From contig NZ_LR594659.1 of assembly GCF_901827155.1 (NCBI RefSeq), positions 248,001 through 312,000 on the forward strand: DNA of 64,000 nucleotides. Reading direction: 5' to 3'. The translations under genes were made by a program, and so were the position numbers. Source of the stretch: Variovorax sp. PBL-H6 (GTDB lineage Bacteria > Pseudomonadota > Gammaproteobacteria > Burkholderiales > Burkholderiaceae_C). The notes under the pieces are model-generated. The model was not told the origin of the DNA and ran no database searches. It saw only the letters and a list, made by a program, of their open reading frames with translations. Shown one piece after another: positions 58,631 through 64,000 of this stretch; position 1 is the stretch's first letter, and each line of letters starts with the position of its first letter.

Positions 58631-60547
58631 ATGAGCTTTTCAGGTTTCATCGTCCAGCTGCTCAACGGACTGGCGAGCGCGTCCTCGCTGTTCCTCGTGG
58701 CGGCGGGGCTGTCGCTGATCTTCGGCGTCACGCGGATCGTGAATTTCGCGCATGGCTCGTTCTTCATGGTGGGCATCTACATTGCCTACACGCTGGTCGA
58801 TCGCCTGGGCACCGGCTTCGGCTTCTGGCCCTCGCTGGTGCTGGCGGCGCTGGCGGTGGGCGTGCTCGGCGCGCTGATCGAAGTGGTGCTGCTGCGCCGC
58901 ATCTACAAGGCCCCCGAACTCTTCCAGCTGCTGGCCACCTTCGCCCTGGTGCTGGTGATCAAGGACGCGGTGCTGTGGCTCTGGGGCCCCGACGAGCTGC
59001 TGGGCCCGCGTGCGCCCGGGCTCTCCGGCTCGGTTGCCATCCTCGGGCGCCAGTTCCCGTCCTATGACCTGTTCCTGATCGTGGTCGGCCCGGTGGTGCT
59101 GGGCCTGGTGTGGATGCTGCTCACGCGCACCCGCTTCGGCACCCTGGTGCGTGCCGCCACGCAAGACCGCGAGATGGTCAGCGCGCTGGGCGTCAACCAG
59201 GCCTGGCTGTTCACGGCCGTGTTCGCGCTCGGCGCGCTGCTCGCGGGCCTGGGCGGTGCGCTGCAGCTGCCGCGCGAGCCCGCCACGCTGGAGATGGACC
59301 TCAACACCATCGGCGCCGCCTTCGTGGTGGTGGTGGTGGGCGGCATGGGCTCGATCCCCGGCGCTTACGCGGCCGCGCTGCTGATCGCCGAGATCAAGGC
59401 GATCTGCATCTGGCTGGGCGTGGTCGATGTCTTCGGCATCAGCGTGTCCTTTTCCAAGCTCACGCTGGTGGTGGACTTCCTCGTGATGGCCGTGGTGCTG
59501 GTGTGGCGCCCGTGGGGCCTGTTCGGCCGTCCGCAGGCTGCCAGCCGCCACGTCGGCATGCAGGAGGAGCCGTTGCGCCGCCCGAGCCGGGCCTACCTGG
59601 TGGCTGCTGCCGTCTTCGGGCTGGTGCTGGCGGCCTTGCCGGTCTTCACGGCCGACTCGCCCTACACGATGGTGCTGATGATCGACCTGATGATCGCTGC
59701 GCTCTTCGCCACCAGCCTGCACTTCATCATGGGCCCCGCCGGGATGCATTCCTTCGGGCACGCGGCCTACTTCGGGCTCGGCGCGTACGGCGCCGCGCTG
59801 CTGGTGCGTGCGAGCGGCATGCCGATGGAGCTGGCGCTCATCGTCGCGCCGTTGGTGGCTGCCGCCGGTGCCTTCATCTACGGTTGGTTCGCGGTGCGGC
59901 TCTCGGGCGTGTACCTGGCTATGCTGACGCTGGCTTTCGCGCAGATCACCTGGGCCATCACCTACCAGTGGGACGGCTTCACCGGCGGTAGCAACGGATT
60001 GACGGGCGTATGGCCGGCGGAGTGGCTGTCGGACAAGCGGGTGTATTACTGGCTCACGCTGGCGCTGGTCGCGCTGGGCGTGCTGTGGCTGCGCCGCGTG
60101 CTGTTCTCACCCTTCGGCTATGCGCTGCGTGCGGGGCGCGACTCGGCGCTGCGGGCGGATGCGATCGGGATCGACGTGAAACGCATGCAGTGGGCGGCCT
60201 TCGTGATCGCGGGGACTGCGGCGGGGCTCGCTGGAGCGTTGTATGCGTTTTCCAAGGGCAGCATCTCGCCGGAGTCGCTGAGCGTGGGCAAGTCGGTGGA
60301 CGGGCTGGTGATGGTGCTGCTGGGCGGCATCCAGACGCTGGCGGGGCCGGTCGTGGGCGCGGTTACCTTCACCTGGCTGCATGACACGGTGGCGCGCAAT
60401 ACCGACTACTGGCGGGCAATGCTGGGGGGGATCATCTTGCTGCTGGTGCTGCTGTTCCCGCAGGGGATCGCGGGGTTTGCGAAGCAGTTGTTCGATCGGA
60501 AGCGGCATGAGAAAGATGCGGGTGAGTTGAAGGAGGTGAAGGCTTGA
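58631..60547 (+). CDS. fused LivH-LivM-type ABC transporter permease
   Basis: 638 residues, two permeases in one chain. Residues 1-300 are LivH-like: LFLVAAGLSLIFGVTRIVNFAHGSFFMVG, VRAATQDREMVSALGVN, FVVVVVGGMGSIPGAYAAALLIAE. Residues 315-638 are LivM-like: FATSLHFIMGPAGMHSFGHAAYFGLGAYGAALL, LRAGRDSALRADAIGIDVKRMQW, LGGIQTLAGPVVGAV. Usually these are separate subunits. The ATPase genes of the same system lie beyond an 800-base repeat-filled gap. Confidence 0.92.
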   Translation: MSFSGFIVQLLNGLASASSLFLVAAGLSLIFGVTRIVNFAHGSFFMVGIYIAYTLVDRLGTGFGFWPSLVLAALAVGVLGALIEVVLLRRIYKAPELFQLLATFALVLVIKDAVLWLWGPDELLGPRAPGLSGSVAILGRQFPSYDLFLIVVGPVVLGLVWMLLTRTRFGTLVRAATQDREMVSALGVNQAWLFTAVFALGALLAGLGGALQLPREPATLEMDLNTIGAAFVVVVVGGMGSIPGAYAAALLIAEIKAICIWLGVVDVFGISVSFSKLTLVVDFLVMAVVLVWRPWGLFGRPQAASRHVGMQEEPLRRPSRAYLVAAAVFGLVLAALPVFTADSPYTMVLMIDLMIAALFATSLHFIMGPAGMHSFGHAAYFGLGAYGAALLVRASGMPMELALIVAPLVAAAGAFIYGWFAVRLSGVYLAMLTLAFAQITWAITYQWDGFTGGSNGLTGVWPAEWLSDKRVYYWLTLALVALGVLWLRRVLFSPFGYALRAGRDSALRADAIGIDVKRMQWAAFVIAGTAAGLAGALYAFSKGSISPESLSVGKSVDGLVMVLLGGIQTLAGPVVGAVTFTWLHDTVARNTDYWRAMLGGIILLLVLLFPQGIAGFAKQLFDRKRHEKDAGELKEVKA

Positions 60548-60566
60548 TTGCCTCGGACTTCGATTT

Positions 60567-60784
60567 GCTCCCTCTCCCTCTGGGAGAAGGGTGGGGTGAG
60601 GGCACCGGGCCTTCGATTTGTACGTTGCGCTTGTTCGGAGGCCGGAGCCGGGGCGTCGTCCCGGCGGCCGAGTCACTTTCTTTTGCTTCGCCAAAAGAAA
60701 GTAACCAAAGAAAAGGCGACCCCACTGCGCGTGACCCTTCGCTTCGCTACGGGCAACCTGCGGTGCTCGCTTTTCGCGGGGTCC
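60567..60784 (+). repeat. left arm of a large inverted repeat
   Basis: 218 bases beginning GCTCCCTCTCCC and ending TCGCGGGGTCC. Its inner part has the motif CACTTTCTTTTGCTTCGCCA with its own palindromic core TCTTTTGCTTCGCCAAAAGA, and AACCTGCGGTGCTCGC. The reverse complement of 61093-61310 matches it with few differences. The same family's outer end occurs at 34120 and 34192. Confidence 0.9.
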
Positions 60785-60950
60785 GCGCAAACTCGCTGCG
60801 CTCAAACACGCGCGGCCCTGATCCGCGAAAAGCTCCGCTCCTCGGCACGCGCAGAGGGGAGTGGGGACCGTTCGGGCCATTGCTTCGCTCGGCCACCAAC
60901 GGCCTCGCTGCGCGAGGCCTGGAACAGGTGCGTGCTTATGCGCCCCAACG

Positions 60951-61078
60951 TGAGCATGAGCATGAGCATGGCCATGAGCACAAGCACGAGTACCAGTACG
61001 AGCACAAGTACGAGCGCGAGCTTGTGCAAGTGCATGTGCTGCGTGTGCGTGTGCGTGTGCGTGTGCGAGTGCGCGAGA
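60951..61078 (+). repeat. low-complexity repeats in the hairpin loop
   Basis: Runs of GAGCAT and GAGCAC/GAGTAC (60951-61020) are followed by runs of GTGTGC (61041-61070). These are simple repeats prone to slippage, not a CRISPR-like array: there are no unique spacers. Confidence 0.75.
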
Positions 61079-61092
61079 GCCAACGTGAGCGA

Positions 61093-61310
61093 GGACCCCG
61101 CGAAAAGCGAGCACCGCAGGTTGCCCGTAGCGAAGCGGAGGGTCGCGGCCAGTGGGGTCGCCTTTTCTTTGGTTACTTTCTTTTGGCGAAGCAAAAGAAA
61201 GTGACTCGGCTGCCGGGACGACATCCCGGCTCCGGCCTCAACACAAGCGCACGGTACCAATCGACCGCCCGGTGCCCTCACCCCAACCCTCTCCCCGAGG
61301 GAGAGGGAGC
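61093..61310 (-). repeat. right arm of a large inverted repeat
   Basis: 218 bases, the inverted mate of 60567-60784, beginning GGACCCCGCGAAAAGCGAGC and ending GAGGGAGAGGGAGC. Equal arm length and high similarity suggest recent gene conversion or one event that created both. Folded as RNA the arms would form a stem of about 200 bp. Confidence 0.9.
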
Positions 61311-61346
61311 AACACCCGCGGGAGCAAGACGCGCAGAACCAAGACC

Positions 61347-62147
61347 ATGAGCCTCCTCAAAGTCCAAGAACTCGGCAAGTCCTTCGGCGGCGTCAAGGCC
61401 GTCGACGGCATCAGCTTCGACCTCGCCCCCGGCGAGCTGCTGGCGCTCATCGGCCCCAACGGCGCCGGCAAGTCCACCACCTTCAACATGGTCAACGGCC
61501 AGCTCAAGGCCGACCGCGGCTCGATCCTGCTCGATGGCGAAGAGCTGGTGGGTCGCAGGCCGCGGGAAATCTGGCGCATGGGCGTGGGCCGCACCTTCCA
61601 GATCGCCGAGACCTTCGCCTCGCTCACCGTCGTGGAGAACGTGCAGATGGCCCTGCTGTCGCACGACCACAAGCTGTTCTCGACCTGGCGCCGCGCCGCC
61701 GACCACAAGCGCGACGAAGCGCTGGTCCTGCTCGATCAAGTCGGGATGAAGGCGCAGGCGGACCGGCCCTGCAGCGTGCTCGCCTACGGCGACGTCAAGC
61801 GCGTCGAGCTCGCGATCGCCATGGCCAATTCGCCCAAGCTGCTGCTGATGGACGAGCCCACCGCCGGCATGGCGCCCAAGGAGCGCAACTCATTGATGGC
61901 CCTCACGAAACAGCTGGTGATCGACCGCGGCATGGCCGTGCTCTTCACCGAGCACAGCATGGACGTGGTCTTCGCGTACGCCGACCGGATGATCGTGCTC
62001 GCGCGCGGCCGCCTCATCGCGCAGGGCAAGCCGCTCGAGATCCGCGACCATCCGAAGGTGCAGGAGGTCTACTTCGGCAGCGGCAAGACCTTCGAGAAGA
62101 TCGCCGAGAAGGCCGCCGCTGTGAATGCGGCCGTGGGAGAGGCTTGA
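61347..62147 (+). CDS. branched-chain-type ABC transporter ATP-binding protein (LivG-like)
   Basis: 266 residues from ATG 61347, just after the right repeat arm. Motifs: Walker A GPNGAGKSTTFN, Q-loop RTFQIAETF, signature-like LAYGDVKRVELAIA in place of LSGGQ, Walker B LLLMDEPTAGMAP and the TEHSMDVVF histidine. The C-terminal HPKVQEVYFG extension is typical of LivG. It energises the permease at 58631. Confidence 0.94.
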   Translation: MSLLKVQELGKSFGGVKAVDGISFDLAPGELLALIGPNGAGKSTTFNMVNGQLKADRGSILLDGEELVGRRPREIWRMGVGRTFQIAETFASLTVVENVQMALLSHDHKLFSTWRRAADHKRDEALVLLDQVGMKAQADRPCSVLAYGDVKRVELAIAMANSPKLLLMDEPTAGMAPKERNSLMALTKQLVIDRGMAVLFTEHSMDVVFAYADRMIVLARGRLIAQGKPLEIRDHPKVQEVYFGSGKTFEKIAEKAAAVNAAVGEA

Positions 62148-62175
62148 TGAGTTCCGCCCCCGAAGGTGTATTTCA

Positions 62176-62910
62176 ATGATCACGCACGAAACACTGCTCG
62201 AAGCCAAGTCCCTCCGCGCCTGGTACGGCGCCGCCCAGATCCTCTACGACGTCGACCTCGAGGTGCGCCGCGGCGAAGTGGTCGCGCTGATGGGCCGCAA
62301 CGGCGCCGGCAAGTCCACCACGCTCAAGGCGCTGATCGGGATGCTCTCCAAGCGGCGCGGCGCGGTGCGTTTCCTGGGCCACGACATCTCGAAGTGCGAG
62401 CCGCACCATGCGGCCAAGCTGGGCCTCGGCTTCGTGCCCGAGGACCGGCGCGTGTTCACCGACCTCACGGTGATGGAGAACCTCGAAGTCGGCAAACAGG
62501 CGCCGCGCCGATGGTCCGACGGCAGCGATGCGCCGCTGTGGACGCCCGAGCGCCTGTTCAAGCTTTTCCCCAACCTCGGCGAGATGCCGCAGCGCCCGGG
62601 CGGCCGCATGAGCGGCGGCGAGCAGCAGATGCTGACGGTGGCGCGAACGTTGATGGGCAACCCCTACCTCGTGCTGCTGGACGAGCCCTCCGAAGGCGTG
62701 GCGCCGCTCATCGTCGAGCAGATGGCCAACATGATCCTCGAGCTCAAGGCGCAGGGCGTGAGCATCCTTCTGTCGGAGCAGAACATGCACTTCGCCGAGC
62801 TGGTCTCCGACCGCGCCTACGTGCTGGAGAAGGGGCAGATCCGCTACCAGGCTTCGATGGCCGACCTGGCGACCAACGAGGAAGTGCGGCGGGCCTACCT
62901 GTCCGTCTGA
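62176..62910 (+). CDS. branched-chain-type ABC transporter ATP-binding protein (LivF-like)
   Basis: 244 residues from ATG 62176. Walker A GRNGAGKSTTLKALIG, LGFVPEDRRVFTDLTVMENLEVG, signature MSGGEQQMLTVARTLMGNP, Walker B LVLLDEPSEGVAP, SEQNMHFA and the LivF ending EEVRRAYLSV. It pairs with the LivG-like protein 28 bases upstream. Confidence 0.94.
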   Translation: MITHETLLEAKSLRAWYGAAQILYDVDLEVRRGEVVALMGRNGAGKSTTLKALIGMLSKRRGAVRFLGHDISKCEPHHAAKLGLGFVPEDRRVFTDLTVMENLEVGKQAPRRWSDGSDAPLWTPERLFKLFPNLGEMPQRPGGRMSGGEQQMLTVARTLMGNPYLVLLDEPSEGVAPLIVEQMANMILELKAQGVSILLSEQNMHFAELVSDRAYVLEKGQIRYQASMADLATNEEVRRAYLSV

Positions 62911-62944
62911 GCCAGGGTTTTTCATCAACCGAGGAGCGAACATC

Positions 62945-63670
62945 ATGCACGACACGCACCGCAGAATCTTTCTCCAGTCCGCTGCCGCATTGGGCCTGGC
63001 CGGCTTGTCGATGCCGCTGTTCGCGGCGGCAAAGGTCAGGCCGAACGACAAGTCGGCGCTGATCGTGGTCGACGTGCAGAACTGCTTCGTCGACGGCGGC
63101 ACGCTGCCGGTGAAGGGCGGCGCGGATGTGGTGCCGGTGATCAACAAGCTGTCCACCGCCTTCGAGAACATCGTGCTCACGCAGGACTGGCACACGCAGG
63201 GCCATGCGTCCTTCGCGAGCGCACATGCGGGACAGAAGCCCTTCAGCAGCATCAAGCTGGGCTACGGCAACCAGGTGCTGTGGCCCGACCACTGCGTGCA
63301 GGGCACGGACGACGCCGCGCTGCACAAGGACCTGAAGCTGCCGAGCGCGCAGCTGATCATCCGCAAGGGCTACCACAAGGGCGTGGACAGCTACTCGGCC
63401 TTCGAGGAGGCCGACCGCAAGACGCCCACGGGCCTGGCCGGCTACCTCAAGCAGCGCGGCATCAAGACCGTGTTCGTTACCGGGCTGGCCACCGACTTCT
63501 GCGTGGCCTGGACCGCGCTCGATGCGCGCAAGGCTGGCTTCGAGGCCTATGTGATCGAGGACGCGACGCGGGCCATCGACCTCGACGGCTCGCTCGCGAA
63601 GGCCTGGAAGGAGATGCAGGCCAAGGGGGTCAAGCGCATCCAGTCCAGCGACATCGAGATCAGCGCTTGA
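62945..63670 (+). CDS. Tat-exported nicotinamidase-like cysteine hydrolase
   Basis: 241 residues. The N-terminus HRRIFLQSAAALGLAGLSMP is a Tat signal (RRIFL matches the RRxFL core) ending near FAAAKV. The mature enzyme has the nicotinamidase triad: Asp in LIVVDVQNCFVDGG, Lys in IIRKGYHKGVDSYSAF, Cys in VTGLATDFCVAWTALDA. Metal ligands are in DWHTQGHASF. It probably deamidates nicotinamide to nicotinate in the periplasm. The isochorismatase superfamily includes other amidases, so the substrate rests on context. Confidence 0.88.
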   Translation: MHDTHRRIFLQSAAALGLAGLSMPLFAAAKVRPNDKSALIVVDVQNCFVDGGTLPVKGGADVVPVINKLSTAFENIVLTQDWHTQGHASFASAHAGQKPFSSIKLGYGNQVLWPDHCVQGTDDAALHKDLKLPSAQLIIRKGYHKGVDSYSAFEEADRKTPTGLAGYLKQRGIKTVFVTGLATDFCVAWTALDARKAGFEAYVIEDATRAIDLDGSLAKAWKEMQAKGVKRIQSSDIEISA

Positions 63671-63679
63671 AAGTGAAGC

Positions 63680-63779
63680 TCTCCCACAGGCTCCCCCACT
63701 TCGTGGGGTCCGCCAACCCCCTTCCGGGGGCAACACCAGCGGCCCGGCAAAGCCGGTTCCGCGGTGTTCCACGAACGCA
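63680..63779. repeat. intergenic repeat with nested hairpins
   Basis: Between the hydrolase and the next gene: CCCCAC-TTC-GTGGGG (63693-63707), ACCCCCTTCCGGGGG (63716-63730), and an outer AACACC/GGTGTT pair enclosing CCGG-CAAAG-CCGG (63731-63769). The layout resembles REP-type elements scattered between genes in Comamonadaceae. It could attenuate or stabilise the transcript. Confidence 0.65.
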
Positions 63780-64000
63780 ATGCCGGAACTCGCACTGAAG
63801 GTCAACGGACGCGACGTCGCACTGTCGGTGCCCGAGGCGGCCACGCTGCTGCACGTGCTGCGCAACGACCTCGCGCTCAACGGCCCCAAGTACGGCTGCG
63901 GCCTCGGCCAGTGCGGGGCTTGCACGGTGTGGGTGGACGGTGTGGCGGCGCGGGCCTGCGTGATCCCTGCGCATGGCGTGGCGGGACGTGCCATCACCAC
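63780..64000 (+). CDS. [2Fe-2S] small subunit of a molybdenum hydroxylase (partial, cut by the right edge)
   Basis: The first 73 residues or so from ATG 63780. After MPELALKVNGRDVALSVPEAATLLHVLRNDL comes YGCGLGQCGACTVWVDG, the plant-type ferredoxin cysteine cluster, and then RACVIPAHG leading to the second cluster region outside the window. This subunit type serves isoquinoline, nicotinate and aldehyde dehydrogenases of the xanthine dehydrogenase family. In this context nicotinate 6-hydroxylation is the likely reaction; the large subunit would lie just beyond the edge. Confidence 0.88.
   Translation, partial: MPELALKVNGRDVALSVPEAATLLHVLRNDLALNGPKYGCGLGQCGACTVWVDGVAARACVIPAHGVAGRAIT

Larger units (their letters stand above)
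60548..61346. other. repeat-filled gap inside the transporter gene set
   Basis: 799 bases between the permease and livG-type genes. It consists of two 218-bp inverted arms and a loop of about 300 bases with simple-sequence repeats. Overlapping frames in it are repeat-derived; no gene is supported. It could act as a transcriptional barrier or processing site between the two halves of the operon. Confidence 0.8.

Noticed and set aside
60951..61078. Possible CRISPR-like array
   Set aside because: The repeats are contiguous hexamers without spacers, in the loop of an inverted repeat.
60544..61350. Protein-coding frames across the transporter gap
   Set aside because: They run through both inverted arms in several frames and consist of repeat-derived sequence; the livG-type gene has its own ATG at 61347.

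Overview
The window is about 64 kb of high-G+C DNA and looks like the chromosome of a Burkholderiales bacterium, most likely Comamonadaceae close to Variovorax. The clues are several orphan Bug-type periplasmic binding proteins, a GTP-type PEP carboxykinase, a methionine synthase split into two genes with an S-adenosylhomocysteine (SAH) riboswitch, the five-step HutF/HutG histidine route, and characteristic intergenic repeats. The assignment rests on recognising families by eye; no search was run. No rRNA, tRNA, CRISPR array, insertion sequence or phage gene was recognised.

Layout. 0-11 kb: a Bug protein diverging from a GntR regulator with a palindromic operator, a flavin reductase, an SpmA/SpmB-type membrane protein, a PhoD-like phosphatase, a metallophosphoesterase, a LysR regulator, small proteins, pckG and a threonine deaminase with an ACT domain. 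11-19 kb: a double AAA+ ATPase, two paralogous S41 protease lipoproteins and recQ. 19-22.3 kb: two tandem CesT-like secretion chaperones and a 797-residue protein with hydrophobic stretches, a candidate type III effector locus. 22.5-36.4 kb: a histidine utilisation cluster in the order ABC transporter, hutC, hutH, hutU, three extra genes, hutD, hutI, hutF, hutG, with HutC-type palindromes before the transporter and before hutH. 36.5-39.9 kb: a visibly A+T-richer island with a second candidate effector operon (CesT-like chaperone and two proline/charge-rich proteins) and a related gene broken by a stop codon. Two similar GGAAC-type promoter motifs precede these units. 40-46.5 kb: metH in two parts, 2.7 kb apart, with an SH3-domain protein, a LysR regulator and a PACE efflux protein between them; an SAH riboswitch precedes the second part. 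46.5-50.5 kb: a three-gene gtr-like glycosylation cassette and an FHA-domain protein.

50.5-64 kb: a divergent catabolic cluster that I read as a reductive nicotinate-type pathway. One arm carries an enamidase-like amidohydrolase, a TetR regulator and a ferredoxin-NADP reductase. The other carries a 6-hydroxynicotinate-reductase-like enzyme, a UPF0280 (ApbE-like) protein, two DUF1185 proteins, a branched-chain-type ABC transporter, a Tat-exported nicotinamidase-like hydrolase and the start of a molybdenum-hydroxylase [2Fe-2S] subunit cut by the window edge. Together these suggest nicotinamide to nicotinate, to 6-hydroxynicotinate, to tetrahydro-6-oxonicotinate, to 2-formylglutarate. The best-known precedent is the anaerobic Eubacterium barkeri pathway. 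The ABC operon is interrupted by a giant hairpin with two 218-bp arms.

The items most worth following up are the reductive nicotinate-type cluster with its possible dedicated flavin transferase, the two candidate type III effector loci with a shared promoter motif, the split metH with riboswitch, and the repeat-derived ends of hutI and hutF.
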